Below, piece by piece: positions 37,917 to 46,682 of a DNA stretch of 64,000 nucleotides. Below the pieces are notes generated by a model that was not told the DNA's origin, made no database searches, and worked only from the letters and a program-made list of their open reading frames with translations. Position 1 is the stretch's first letter. Every line of letters starts with the position of its first letter. The DNA is from Oxalobacteraceae bacterium OTU3CAMAD1 (GTDB lineage Bacteria > Pseudomonadota > Gammaproteobacteria > Burkholderiales > Burkholderiaceae_D), in the NCBI GenBank assembly GCA_024123915.1, contig CP099650.1, positions 2,232,001-2,296,000 of the forward strand. Reading direction: 5' to 3'. Made by a program: the position numbers and the translations under genes.

Positions 37917-38384
37917 TTATTTGTGGTCCGGCTCTTTGATCAAGCGGTGCACCAGCACCGGGATCCGCGAGTGCGACAAGACCTTGTTGGTTACGCTGCC
38001 CAACAGCAGTTGACCCCAGCCGCTGCGCCCGTGCGAGCCCATGAAGATCAGGTCGCAGGCGTGGTTTTCCGCCACGTCGACGATCTTGAGCGCCGCGCTC
38101 TCGGAAAACGTCGTCAGCGCCTCGCAACGGACGTTGCGCCGCGCGCAGGAGGCCACCACATCCTTTGTGTGCTCCTTGCCGGCGCGCAGCATGGCGGCGC
38201 GGTATTCGTCCTCGCTCGGATAGCTGGGCGGGATGATTTCCACGTAGATCGGGTACTGGTACTCGGGCGCGACGAACAGGGCCAGCACTTCGGCGCCGAG
38301 CTGTTCGGCCAACGCCACGCCGGCGCAGGCGGTCTTGCTCGACACGGCCGAGCCGTCGGTGGTGATCAGGATTTTGCGGTACAT
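37917..38384 (-). CDS. Universal stress protein UspA family
   Basis: 155 aa single Usp domain. It starts MYRKILITTDGSAVSSKTA and has the ATP-binding signature GSHGRSGWGQLLLGSVTNKV (G-x2-G-x9-GS). It is therefore an ATP-binding Usp. AAGGAGG before ATG 38384 fixes the start; the longer frame to 38420 adds an Arg-rich shadow. A perfect FNR box centred about 81 bp upstream indicates induction by an FNR/Crp-type regulator, probably under low oxygen. Confidence 0.92.
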   Translation of the reverse strand: MYRKILITTDGSAVSSKTACAGVALAEQLGAEVLALFVAPEYQYPIYVEIIPPSYPSEDEYRAAMLRAGKEHTKDVVASCARRNVRCEALTTFSESAALKIVDVAENHACDLIFMGSHGRSGWGQLLLGSVTNKVLSHSRIPVLVHRLIKEPDHK

Positions 38385-38458
38385 GGCGAGCCTCCTTGTT
38401 CGACGCGGCCTACTTCTCATTGTAGTCGCGAATTACAGTATTGTTAGTAAGGAAAGAC

Positions 38459-38472
38459 TTGATGTTGATCAA
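38459..38472 (-). promoter_or_regulatory. Perfect FNR-type box upstream of uspA
   Basis: TTGAT-GTTG-ATCAA, an exact match to the FNR/ANR consensus TTGAT-N4-ATCAA. If it acts at -41.5, the uspA start would be near 38424, leaving a leader of about 40 nt. TGTAAT on the minus strand near 38433-38438 could be the -10. The 330 bp between the box and cheZ are AT-rich and show no other gene. Confidence 0.8.
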
Positions 38473-38801
38473 ATAAAATCGCAAATAAAAGCTGTTTCCG
38501 TGACCGCCGGCGGCCGTTTTAACACTTGTTCACAGTTGCTTGGCGGCTTATTTGCACAGAAGCACTACCTATGCTCTTCGTTTGTGTCTTTTATGCTCCC
38601 TTTGGCAATGTATCCGATGATAGTATCTCCAAATACAACGAAACAAGGCTTTGAGACGGAGAACAGGGCAACCGACCGACGCCGGGATTGAATAATTCCA
38701 TGTTGCCCTGCTACACTCGCATAAGTGCTTTTTATTGCCGAGCGTCATCAATACGCAGGGTTGAGGGCAGCAATTTTACAAATTATGGAGAAGCAGGGAT
38801 T

Positions 38802-39638
38802 ATGACCAACGCCGCTGATGATTTCGACGCATTATTTGAAGAAGTGTCCGCTCAGAGCAAGACCGCAGCGCCCGCTCCAGCGCCTGCCCCCGCACCCGCC
38901 GCCGCGGAAGACGACCTGGAAAGCCTGTTCGACCAAGTGTCGTCGACGGCCGCCGCGGCGCCCGCCCCAGCACCCGCCGCCGTGCCCGCTCCCGCGCCGG
39001 CAGCCGCCGCTGCCGAAGGTGGCGAGGCCGAGGAGGGCGGCGACAAGCCGATGTTCGAGCGCCTCGGCGGCATCGTGCGCCTGCTGCACGATTCGCTGCG
39101 CGAGCTGGGCTACGACAAGGCGCTGACCGAGGCCTCGTCGCAGATCAACGACGCCCAGGACCGCCTGGAATACGTCGCCACCCTGACCGAGCAGGCCGCC
39201 AACAAGGTGCTCAACACGCTCGACGAGGGCATGCCCGAGCAGGACACCTTGTCGAAGAAATCGAAGGAAATGGAAAACCGCTGGGCCGACCTGTTCGCGG
39301 GCAAGCTCAGCCTGGACCAGTTCAAGCAGCTCGCCGGCGACTCGCAAGCCTTCGCCGTGGCCGTGTCGGCCGCCACCGAGGCCGAAAAAGCCCGTTTGCT
39401 CGAAATTATGATGGCCCAGGACTTCCAGGACATCACTGGTCAACTGATCAAGAAGGTCGTGAACATCACCAAGACGGTGGAGCACGAACTGGCAGAACTG
39501 CTGCGCGACAACGCGCCGCCGGCGGTACGCGAGAAAATCGCGCAAAAAGAAGTGTCCCTGATGTCCGGCCCTTCGGCTCCGGCCGTGGCGCTGAACCAGG
39601 ACAATGTCGACGACCTGCTTGCTGATCTGGGATTCTAA
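38802..39638 (+). CDS. cheZ: CheZ-family protein phosphatase
   Basis: 278 aa. The N-terminal 85 residues are a low-complexity Ala/Pro linker with two acidic F-D-x-L-F-E/D-x-V/VS pieces (FDALFEEVSAQ, LESLFDQVSS). The CheZ helical domain follows: DAQDRLEYVATLTEQAANKV, then the catalytic MMAQDFQDITGQLIKKVVN with conserved Asp and Gln. The CheY-binding tail NQDNVDDLLADLGF closes the protein. It dephosphorylates CheY-P. GCAGGGA lies before ATG 38802. Its stop overlaps the cheA start by one base. Confidence 0.92.
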   Translation: MTNAADDFDALFEEVSAQSKTAAPAPAPAPAPAAAEDDLESLFDQVSSTAAAAPAPAPAAVPAPAPAAAAAEGGEAEEGGDKPMFERLGGIVRLLHDSLRELGYDKALTEASSQINDAQDRLEYVATLTEQAANKVLNTLDEGMPEQDTLSKKSKEMENRWADLFAGKLSLDQFKQLAGDSQAFAVAVSAATEAEKARLLEIMMAQDFQDITGQLIKKVVNITKTVEHELAELLRDNAPPAVREKIAQKEVSLMSGPSAPAVALNQDNVDDLLADLGF

Positions 39639-41548
39639 TGGACGATATGCTGAAGGATTTCGTCGTCGAGGCGATGGATCTGGCGGTCAACGTTGAAGAG
39701 CACTTGCTGCGGCTCGAACGCGACCCCGACAACAAAGAGACACTGAACGCGGTGTTCCGTTCCTTCCATACCATCAAGGGCGGCGCCGGTTTCATGGGCC
39801 TGCCGGCGATGGTCGCGGCCTGCCACCTGACCGAAAACCTGTTCGACGCGCTGCGCACCGGCGCCGCGCCGGTGACGCCGATCGCGATCGAGGCGGCGCT
39901 GCAGGCGTCCGGCTTCGTGGCCGACCAGCTCGCCGAACTGAACAACGGCGCCGAGCCGCACAGCCTGGCGCCGATGCCGCACGACCTGGAAGTGATCCTG
40001 ACCGACGCCATCGAAGGCAAGACCGGCGCCTCCGCCCCGGCCCCGGCCGCCGCGCCGGCGCCGGCGCCCGCCCCCGTGGCCGCGCCAGCCGCCGCGCCGG
40101 TGGCTGCCGCCGCCGTGTCGATCACCTCCGAGGACGGCCTCGACTGGGAAGGCATGTATGAAACCGTGATGCCGGCCGGCAGCTACACCCGTCCGGCCGT
40201 TTCGGCCGCGCCTGTGGCTGCCACGCCTGTCGCCGCCGCAGCGGCTGCTCCGGCGCCAGCCCCGGCCGCCGCAGCGCCCGCCGCCGTCGCCGGCACCGCC
40301 GTGGCCGCCCCGGCCAAGCGCGACGCGCCGGAAAAACGCGAAGAGCGTCCACATGCCGCCCCGGCCAAAGAAGAGTCGATCCGCGTCGATGCTGTTAAAC
40401 TGGATGCCTTGCTGGAAGTGGCGGGCGAATCGGTGCAGGCCGCCAACCAGGCCGCCGTGCTGCTCGAGCGCCTGCTGCAATTCAAATTCGAGGGCCAGGC
40501 CCAGACCCTGATGGCCACCCTGGCGGAAACGCTGGAGCGGGCGTCGCGTTATTCGACCGAACTGCAGCGCGCCACCCTGGCGACGCGCATGCAGCCGGTC
40601 GGCCGCCTGTTCCAGAAGTTCCCGCGCCTGGTGCGTGAGCTGGCCAAGGACCTGGGCAAGGACGTCGAACTGACCATCGAGGGCGCCGAGACCGAAGTGG
40701 ACCGCGTGGTCGTCGACAGCCTGTACGATCCGCTGGTGCACATGCTGCGCAACTCGCTGGACCATGGCGTCGAGTCGCCGGAAGATCGCCTGGCGGCGGG
40801 CAAGCCGGCCAAGTCGTTCATCTCGCTCAAGGCATGGCAGGAAGCCAACAGCGTCATGATCGTGCTGCAGGACGACGGCAAGGGCATGGACCCGGTGGTG
40901 TTGCGCGCCAAGGCCCAGCAGAAGGGCTTGATCAGCGAGTCGGCCAATTTGACCAACGACGAATGCTTCCAGCTGGTGTTCCTGCCGGGCTTCTCGACCA
41001 AGGAAGTGGCCTCGAGCGTGTCGGGCCGCGGCGTCGGCATGGACGTGGTGAAGACCGCCGTGGAGAAGAACCGCGGCGCCATCCACATCGAATCGGCGCT
41101 GGGCAAGGGCACCAAGTTCGCCATCCGTCTGCCGATCGAGTTGTCGATCGTGCCGACCATGCTGGTTTCGACCTCGGGCGCCGCGCTGGCGCTGCCGATG
41201 GCCGTGGTGCAGCGCGTGGTGGAATTGCCGGACGTGTTCATGGAAGTGGGCGGCGCCCCGGTCCTCAAGGACCAGGGCCGTCCGCTGCCGGTGCGCTCGC
41301 TGGCCGATTCGCTCGGCTACGAGAGCTGCCGCGAGAAGGTCGGTATTGTTGTCGCCGCGCCACAGCCGTATATTCTGGCGGTGGAAGCGGTCGACGGTAC
41401 CGCCGACCTGGTCATCAAACCGATGACCGCGATTACGGTCGAGGGCATCACCGGCACCGCGCGCTCGGCCGAGGGCGAACTGGTGCTAGTGGTGGGCCTA
41501 TCGTTCCTAATGGACGGATGCAGGGGAAGTGTACGCATGGCGGCCTAG
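39638..41548 (+). CDS. cheA: CheA-type chemotaxis histidine kinase
   Basis: 636 aa. It has an Hpt/P1 domain with phosphoacceptor H44 in FHTIKGGAGFMG, then a long Ala/Pro linker (about 130-245) with no CheY-binding P2 domain. Dimerisation P3 and ATPase P4 follow (LRNSLDHGVE, DDGKGMD, FLPGFSTKE, SGRGVGMDVVK). A CheW-like P5 domain (ELSIVPTMLVSTSGAALALP) ends the protein. It is coupled to cheZ (TAATG). No cheW, cheY, cheR, cheB or receptor gene is next to it, so it either serves the main chemotaxis system or a separate CheA output. An intrinsic terminator follows. Confidence 0.93.
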   Translation: MDDMLKDFVVEAMDLAVNVEEHLLRLERDPDNKETLNAVFRSFHTIKGGAGFMGLPAMVAACHLTENLFDALRTGAAPVTPIAIEAALQASGFVADQLAELNNGAEPHSLAPMPHDLEVILTDAIEGKTGASAPAPAAAPAPAPAPVAAPAAAPVAAAAVSITSEDGLDWEGMYETVMPAGSYTRPAVSAAPVAATPVAAAAAAPAPAPAAAAPAAVAGTAVAAPAKRDAPEKREERPHAAPAKEESIRVDAVKLDALLEVAGESVQAANQAAVLLERLLQFKFEGQAQTLMATLAETLERASRYSTELQRATLATRMQPVGRLFQKFPRLVRELAKDLGKDVELTIEGAETEVDRVVVDSLYDPLVHMLRNSLDHGVESPEDRLAAGKPAKSFISLKAWQEANSVMIVLQDDGKGMDPVVLRAKAQQKGLISESANLTNDECFQLVFLPGFSTKEVASSVSGRGVGMDVVKTAVEKNRGAIHIESALGKGTKFAIRLPIELSIVPTMLVSTSGAALALPMAVVQRVVELPDVFMEVGGAPVLKDQGRPLPVRSLADSLGYESCREKVGIVVAAPQPYILAVEAVDGTADLVIKPMTAITVEGITGTARSAEGELVLVVGLSFLMDGCRGSVRMAA

Positions 41549-41575
41549 TCCGAAGACTAGACCACAGACACCAAA

Positions 41576-41602
41576 AGCCTGCGTTCACGCAGGCTTTTTT
41601 TT
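41576..41602 (+). terminator. Rho-independent terminator after cheA
   Basis: Stem AGCCTGCG/CGCAGGCT with a TTCA loop and eight T, 28 bp after the cheA stop. Confidence 0.93.
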
Positions 41603-41616
41603 CGTGATTTTTTAGT

Positions 41617-41684
41617 ACCCCGCACGGCGATCCGTCGCGGGGTCGTACCCCAAGGGGTACGACCCCTTTTACGGTGTGCGGGTT
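41617..41684. repeat. Intergenic palindrome, family 2 (copy B)
   Basis: Core at 41639-41666 is identical to copy A. The outer flanks ACCCCGCAC and GTGTGCGGGTT form a second, outer inverted repeat around the core, giving a nested palindrome of about 68 bp. Confidence 0.9.
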
Positions 41685-41789
41685 GAATGCAACAATTTTC
41701 TAAAAGGAGTCATAAAACGTGTATCGGTAGGCGGAACCGCATCGGCTCACGAGGCCAGATGGCGGCGGTCGCTATCGCATTGCACAATA

Positions 41790-41798
41790 TGGCATAAT
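41790..41798 (+). promoter_or_regulatory. Candidate extended -10 promoter for leuC
   Basis: TGGCATAAT is an extended -10 (TG-N-CATAAT) 44 bp before the leuC ATG. No good -35 is present. No Leu-rich leader peptide is visible upstream. Confidence 0.4.
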
Positions 41799-41841
41799 CG
41801 AAGTGGATCACTCACACAGGCAGCCGCAGTCAGCACACATC

Positions 41842-43245
41842 ATGATGAAGACGCTTTACGACAAACTCTGGGAATCGCACGTGGTCAAGGCCGAGGAAGA
41901 CGGCACCACCATCCTCTATATCGACCGCCACCTGGTGCACGAAGTGACCAGCCCGCAGGCCTTCGACGGCCTGCGCGCCGCCAACCGCCAGCCGTGGCGC
42001 CTGTCGGCCAACCTGGCCGTGGCCGACCACAACGTGCCGACCACCTCGCGCGCCGACGGCATCGCCGACCCGGTCTCGCGCCTGCAGGTCGAAACCTTGG
42101 ACAACAATGCCAAGTCCTACGGCATGACCTATTTCAACATGAACGACAAGCGCCAGGGCATCGTCCACGTGATCGGGCCGGAGCAGGGCGCCACCCTGCC
42201 GGGCATGACCGTCGTCTGCGGCGACTCGCACACGTCGACCCACGGCGCCTTCGGCGCGCTGGCGCACGGCATCGGCACCTCCGAGGTCGAGCACGTGCTG
42301 GCCACGCAAACCCTGCTGCAAAAGAAATCCAAGGCGATGCTGGTGCAGGTCGACGGCCCGCTGCCGACCGGCGTCACCGCCAAGGACGTCGTGCTGGCCA
42401 TCATCGGCAAGATCGGCACGGCCGGCGGCACCGGTTACTGTATCGAATTCGGCGGCTCGACCATCCGCGCGCTGTCGATGGAAGGCCGCATGACCGTCTG
42501 TAACATGGCGATCGAGGCGGGCGCGCGCGCCGGCATCATCGGCGTCGACGACACCACGATCAACTATGTCAAGGGCCGTCCGTTCTCGCCGGCGGGCCCG
42601 CACTGGGACCGCGCGGTCGACTACTGGCGCACCTTGCATTCGGACGCCGGCGCCAGGTTCGACCTGGTCGTCACGCTCGACGCCGCCGAGATCAAGCCGC
42701 AGGTCACCTGGGGCACGTCGCCGGAGATGGTGACGTCGATCGACGGCCGCGTGCCGGACCCGGACCAGGAAAAAGACAGCGTCAAGCGCGACGCGATGGA
42801 AAAGGCGCTGGTCTACATGAACCTCAAGCCGAACACGGCCATCGAGGACATCCGCATCGACAAGGTCTTCATCGGCTCGTGCACCAACTCGCGCATCGAG
42901 GATTTGCGCGCGGCCGCCGCCGTCGTGCGCGGCAAGCAGCGGGCGTCGAACGTCAAGCTGGCGATGGTGGTGCCGGGTTCGGGACTGGTCAAGGACCAGG
43001 CCGAGCGCGAAGGCTTGGACCGCATCTTCAAGGACGCCGGTTTCGAATGGCGCGAGCCGGGCTGCTCGATGTGCCTGGCGATGAACGCCGACCGCCTGGA
43101 ACCGGGCGAGCGCTGCGCATCGACCTCCAACCGTAATTTCGAAGGACGCCAAGGTCAGGGCGGACGCACCCATCTGGTGTCGCCCGCGATGGCCGCCGCC
43201 GCCGGTATCGCCGGTCACTTTGTGGATGTGCGGGCTTTGCGCTGA
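41842..43245 (+). CDS. leuC: 3-isopropylmalate dehydratase large subunit
   Basis: 467 aa aconitase-family subunit of leucine biosynthesis; with LeuD it converts 2- to 3-isopropylmalate. The 4Fe-4S ligands are in IGSCTNSR and [11 protein letters not shown]. It starts [15 protein letters not shown] with [16 protein letters not shown], typical of the bacterial long form. The ATG at 41842 (or 41845) matches the family N-terminus; the upstream extension to 41803 does not. A palindromic repeat begins three bases after its stop, before the entericidin gene and leuD. Confidence 0.96.
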   Translation: MMKTLYDKLWESHVVKAEEDGTTILYIDRHLVHEVTSPQAFDGLRAANRQPWRLSANLAVADHNVPTTSRADGIADPVSRLQVETLDNNAKSYGMTYFNMNDKRQGIVHVIGPEQGATLPGMTVVCGDSHTSTHGAFGALAHGIGTSEVEHVLATQTLLQKKSKAMLVQVDGPLPTGVTAKDVVLAIIGKIGTAGGTGYCIEFGGSTIRALSMEGRMTVCNMAIEAGARAGIIGVDDTTINYVKGRPFSPAGPHWDRAVDYWRTLHSDAGARFDLVVTLDAAEIKPQVTWGTSPEMVTSIDGRVPDPDQEKDSVKRDAMEKALVYMNLKPNTAIEDIRIDKVFIGSCTNSRIEDLRAAAAVVRGKQRASNVKLAMVVPGSGLVKDQAEREGLDRIFKDAGFEWREPGCSMCLAMNADRLEPGERCASTSNRNFEGRQGQGGRTHLVSPAMAAAAGIAGHFVDVRALR

Positions 43246-43247
43246 GT

Positions 43248-43305
43248 AACCCGCACTGCCGGGCGGGGTCTGACCCCTCGGGGTCAGACCCCAGGTTTAC
43301 GGGTT
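43248..43305. repeat. Intergenic palindrome, family 2 (copy C)
   Basis: Core at 43265-43292: GGGGTCTGACCCC, TC, GGGGTCAGACCCC. The inner bases differ from copies A and B, but both arms changed together, so pairing is kept. The outer flanks AACCCGCACTGCC and TTTACGGGTT pair partly. Confidence 0.88.
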
Positions 43306-43362
43306 TAGCGTGATCCGCGAATCCGGTGACGATAACAATAACTGTCCAGACGAGAGTCCAAC

Positions 43363-43488
43363 ATGAAAAAACTATTCGCCCTGTCCATCATCGCGTTGAT
43401 CCTGACTGGCTGCAACACAGTCAACGGCTTCGGCAAGGACGTGAAAAAAGTCGGTGAGTCGCTGGAAGGCGCTTCGACCAAAAAATAA
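43363..43488 (+). CDS. Entericidin-family small lipoprotein
   Basis: 41 aa. [17 protein letters not shown] has a lipobox (L-T-G-C17) and is followed by [19 protein letters not shown], the entericidin A/B signature. It is predicted to be a lipid-anchored envelope peptide of unknown role; E. coli entericidins form an antidote/toxin-like pair but here it is single. It sits between leuC and leuD on the same strand, an arrangement also common in Burkholderiales. Confidence 0.9.
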   Translation: MKKLFALSIIALILTGCNTVNGFGKDVKKVGESLEGASTKK

Positions 43489-43540
43489 CCGCAGTACGGC
43501 GGGCCGCGACGGTCCGCCGTCGCACAACCCGAACGAGATC

Positions 43541-44188
43541 ATGGATAAATTTACGATATACGAAGGCCTGGTGGCCCCGCTCGACCGCGCCAACGTCGAC
43601 ACCGACGCCATCATTCCGAAGCAATTCCTGAAGTCCATCCATCGCACCGGCTTCGGCCCCAACCTGTTCGACGAGTGGCGCTACCTCGACCACGGCGAGC
43701 CCGGCATGGACAACAGCGTGCGTCCGCTCAATCCGGATTTCGTGCTCAACGAGCCGCGCTACCAGGGCGCCTCGATCCTGCTGACCCGCAAGAACTTCGG
43801 CTGCGGCTCCTCGCGCGAGCACGCGCCGTGGGCGCTTGACCAGTACGGCTTCCGCGCCATCATCGCGCCGTCGTTCGCCGACATCTTCTTCAACAACTGC
43901 TACAAGAGCGGCTTGCTGCCCATCGTGATTCCTGAAGCGCAGATCGATCATCTGTTCAACGAAGTCAAGGCCTTCCCCGGATACCGTCTGGTGGTCGACC
44001 TTGAGCAGCAGCGCATTTCCACCAGCAATGGCAGCGTCTCCTATCCCTTCGAGATCGACGCCTTCCGCAAATACTGCCTGATGAACGGACTCGACGATAT
44101 CGGCCTGACCCTGCGCCACGCCGACACCATCCGCGAATTCGAAGAGCGCCATCTGGCAAACCAACCTTGGTTGGCTAACGTCATCTAA
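43541..44188 (+). CDS. leuD: 3-isopropylmalate dehydratase small subunit
   Basis: 215 aa swivel-domain partner of LeuC. It starts [20 protein letters not shown] then [12 protein letters not shown], with the substrate-binding [13 protein letters not shown]. Length is normal. GAGATC before ATG 43541 is a weak ribosome binding site. leuB follows 14 bp later. Confidence 0.96.
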   Translation: MDKFTIYEGLVAPLDRANVDTDAIIPKQFLKSIHRTGFGPNLFDEWRYLDHGEPGMDNSVRPLNPDFVLNEPRYQGASILLTRKNFGCGSSREHAPWALDQYGFRAIIAPSFADIFFNNCYKSGLLPIVIPEAQIDHLFNEVKAFPGYRLVVDLEQQRISTSNGSVSYPFEIDAFRKYCLMNGLDDIGLTLRHADTIREFEERHLANQPWLANVI

Positions 44189-44202
44189 TCTCGAAAATCA
44201 CC

Positions 44203-45273
44203 ATGAAAATCGCAATCCTCCCGGGCGACGGTATCGGCCCGGAAATCGTCGCCCAAGCCGTCAAGGTCCTCAATGTGCTGGGCGAATCGTTCGAGCTGGA
44301 GACCGCCCCCGTCGGCGGCGCCGGCTACGCCGCCCACGGCCATCCGCTGCCGGACGCCACCCTGGCGCTGGCCAAGGCCTCCGACGCGGTCCTGTTCGGC
44401 GCCGTCGGCGACTACCAGTACGACACGCTGGAACGCGCGCTGCGTCCGGAACAGGCCATCCTCGGCCTGCGCAAGAACCTGGGCCTGTTCGGCAACCTGC
44501 GTCCGGCGATTTTGTATCCGGAACTGGCCGGCGCCTCGACCCTGAAGCCTGAAGTGGTCTCCGGCCTGGACATCCTGATCGTGCGCGAACTGACCGGCGA
44601 CATCTACTTCGGCCAGCCGCGCGGCGTGCGCGAGTGCCCGGACGGTCCGTTCAAGGGCCAGCGCGAGGGTTTCGACACGATGCGCTACGCCGAAGGCGAA
44701 ATCCGCCGCATCGCCCACGTGGCGTTCCAGGCCGCGCAAAAGCGCGGCAAGCGCCTGACCAGCGTCGACAAGGCCAACGTGCTGGAGACGTTCCAGTTCT
44801 GGAAGGACATCGTCACCGACGTCCATAAGGAATATCCGGACGTCGCGCTCGACCACATGTATGTCGACAACGCCGCCATGCAACTGGTGCGCGCGCCGAA
44901 GAAATTCGACGTCATCGTCACCGGCAACATGTTCGGCGACATCCTGAGCGATTGCGCGGCGATGCTGACCGGTTCGATCGGCATGCTGCCGTCGGCCTCG
45001 CTCGACGCCAACAACAAGGGCCTGTACGAGCCGTCGCACGGTTCGGCGCCGGACATCGCCGGCAAGGGCATCGCCAATCCGCTGGCGACGATTTTGTCGG
45101 CCGCGATGATGCTGCGCTACACCTTCAACAAGAACGAGCAGGCCGACCGCATCGAGACCGCCGTCAAGTCCGTGCTGGCGCAGGGCCTGCGCACCGCCGA
45201 CATCTTCGAACCGGGCACCAGCAAGGTGGGCACCGAGGAGATGGGCAACGCGGTCGTCAAGGCTCTGGCTTAA
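44203..45273 (+). CDS. leuB: 3-isopropylmalate dehydrogenase
   Basis: 356 aa NAD-dependent decarboxylating dehydrogenase, the third leucine-pathway step. Motifs: [16 protein letters not shown] at the N-terminus, [47 protein letters not shown] and [18 protein letters not shown]. It is co-directional with leuD and asd with short gaps. Confidence 0.97.
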   Translation: MKIAILPGDGIGPEIVAQAVKVLNVLGESFELETAPVGGAGYAAHGHPLPDATLALAKASDAVLFGAVGDYQYDTLERALRPEQAILGLRKNLGLFGNLRPAILYPELAGASTLKPEVVSGLDILIVRELTGDIYFGQPRGVRECPDGPFKGQREGFDTMRYAEGEIRRIAHVAFQAAQKRGKRLTSVDKANVLETFQFWKDIVTDVHKEYPDVALDHMYVDNAAMQLVRAPKKFDVIVTGNMFGDILSDCAAMLTGSIGMLPSASLDANNKGLYEPSHGSAPDIAGKGIANPLATILSAAMMLRYTFNKNEQADRIETAVKSVLAQGLRTADIFEPGTSKVGTEEMGNAVVKALA

Positions 45274-45292
45274 ACAATTCAAAGGATAAAAA

Positions 45293-46420
45293 ATGAAACT
45301 CGTAGGCTTGGTAGGTTGGCGCGGTATGGTCGGTTCGGTCCTGATGCAGCGCATGCAGGAAGAGGGCGATTTCGCCCACATCGAACCGGTGTTCTTCACG
45401 ACGTCGAACCCGGGCGGCGACGCCCCGAAGATGGCGAAGAATGAAACCAAACTGAAAAGCGCGACCGATATCGACGAACTGAAAAAGTGCGAGATCATCA
45501 TCTCGTGCCAGGGCGGCGACTACACCACCGAGGTGTTCCCGAAATTGCGCGCGGCCGGCTGGAACGGCTACTGGATCGACGCCGCGTCGACCCTGCGCAT
45601 GGAAAAAGACGCTGTCATCGTGCTCGACCCGGTCAACCTGCACGTCATCAAGGACGCGCTGGGCAAGGGCGTGAAGAACTACATCGGCGGCAATTGCACC
45701 GTGTCGTGCATGCTGATGGGCCTGGGCGGCCTGTTCCAGCACAATCTGGTCGAGTGGATGACCTCGATGACGTACCAGGCGGCCTCTGGCGGCGGCGCGC
45801 AGCACATGCGCGAGCTGCTGACCCAGTTCGGCACGATCAACTCGTCGGTCAAGGCGCTGCTGGACAATCCGGCTTCCGCCATCCTGGAAATCGACCGCCA
45901 GGTGCTGGCGACGCAACACGGCCTGTCGGCCGAAGAGACCAAGCAGTTCGGCGCCCCGCTGGCCGGCAACCTGATCCCTTGGATCGACAAGGACCTGGGC
46001 AACGGCCAGTCGAAGGAAGAGTGGAAGGGCGGCGCCGAGACCAACAAGATCCTCGGCCTGGGCGCGGACTTCGGCTCGAAGGCTATCCCTGTCGACGGCC
46101 TGTGCGTGCGCATCGGCGCAATGCGCAGCCACTCGCAGGCGTTGACCATCAAGCTGAAAAAGGACGTGCCGATCGACGAGATCCACGACATCATCGCTTC
46201 CAACAACCAGTGGGTCAAAGTGGTGCCGAACACGCGCGAAGCGTCGGTCACGGACCTGTCGCCGGCCGCCGCCACCGGCAGCCTGACGATTCCGGTCGGC
46301 CGCCTGCGCAAGATGAGCATGGGCGACGATTACCTGTCGGCCTTCACCGTCGGCGACCAGCTGCTGTGGGGCGCGGCCGAACCGCTGCGCCGGATGCTGC
46401 GTATCGTGCTGGACAAGTAA
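45293..46420 (+). CDS. asd: Aspartate-semialdehyde dehydrogenase
   Basis: 375 aa gammaproteobacterial-type Asd, making aspartate semialdehyde for Lys, Thr, Met and diaminopimelate. NADP-binding [15 protein letters not shown] lies at 7-21, catalytic C135 in [12 protein letters not shown], and a late His in [17 protein letters not shown] precedes the ATG. It is last in the leu operon, followed by a family 2 palindrome and a terminator. Confidence 0.97.
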   Translation: MKLVGLVGWRGMVGSVLMQRMQEEGDFAHIEPVFFTTSNPGGDAPKMAKNETKLKSATDIDELKKCEIIISCQGGDYTTEVFPKLRAAGWNGYWIDAASTLRMEKDAVIVLDPVNLHVIKDALGKGVKNYIGGNCTVSCMLMGLGGLFQHNLVEWMTSMTYQAASGGGAQHMRELLTQFGTINSSVKALLDNPASAILEIDRQVLATQHGLSAEETKQFGAPLAGNLIPWIDKDLGNGQSKEEWKGGAETNKILGLGADFGSKAIPVDGLCVRIGAMRSHSQALTIKLKKDVPIDEIHDIIASNNQWVKVVPNTREASVTDLSPAAATGSLTIPVGRLRKMSMGDDYLSAFTVGDQLLWGAAEPLRRMLRIVLDK

Positions 46421-46478
46421 CCCGCAAAGCGTGGCAGGGGTCGTACCCAAGAGGGTACGACCCCACACCACGCTTGCG
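46419..46478. repeat. Intergenic palindrome, family 2 (copy D)
   Basis: Core at 46437-46464: GGGGTCGTACCC, AAGA, GGGTACGACCCC. The outer arms GCAAAGCGTGG and CCACGCTTGC pair around it. It begins at the last bases of the asd stop codon. Confidence 0.88.
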
Positions 46479-46494
46479 CCGCAGTGTTGGCGAG

Positions 46495-46538
46495 AAGGGG
46501 TTTTCTCTATGTGCTCTCATAGGGAAAACCCCTTTTTT
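46495..46538 (+). terminator. Rho-independent terminator after asd
   Basis: Stem AAGGGGTTTTC/GAAAACCCCTT, a loop with additional weak pairing, then six T (46533-46538). Confidence 0.92.
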
Positions 46539-46682
46539 GCTCCAAATTAGGCACAGACCTGACAACTCCTCATGTATCACTTGAGAAACGGCGTGCAAAG
46601 CTTGCATGCTCATGTGCATGGTGATATGTTGATATATCCGGGAAAGTAACATTTTCCCTCTGATAACCTACTGCCGCCCACT

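Noticed and set aside
41698..41732. AAAAGGAGT followed by GTG-TAT-CGG-TAG, a possible leader peptide before leuC
   Set aside because: Only three codons, no leucine codons and no attenuator hairpin; probably chance.
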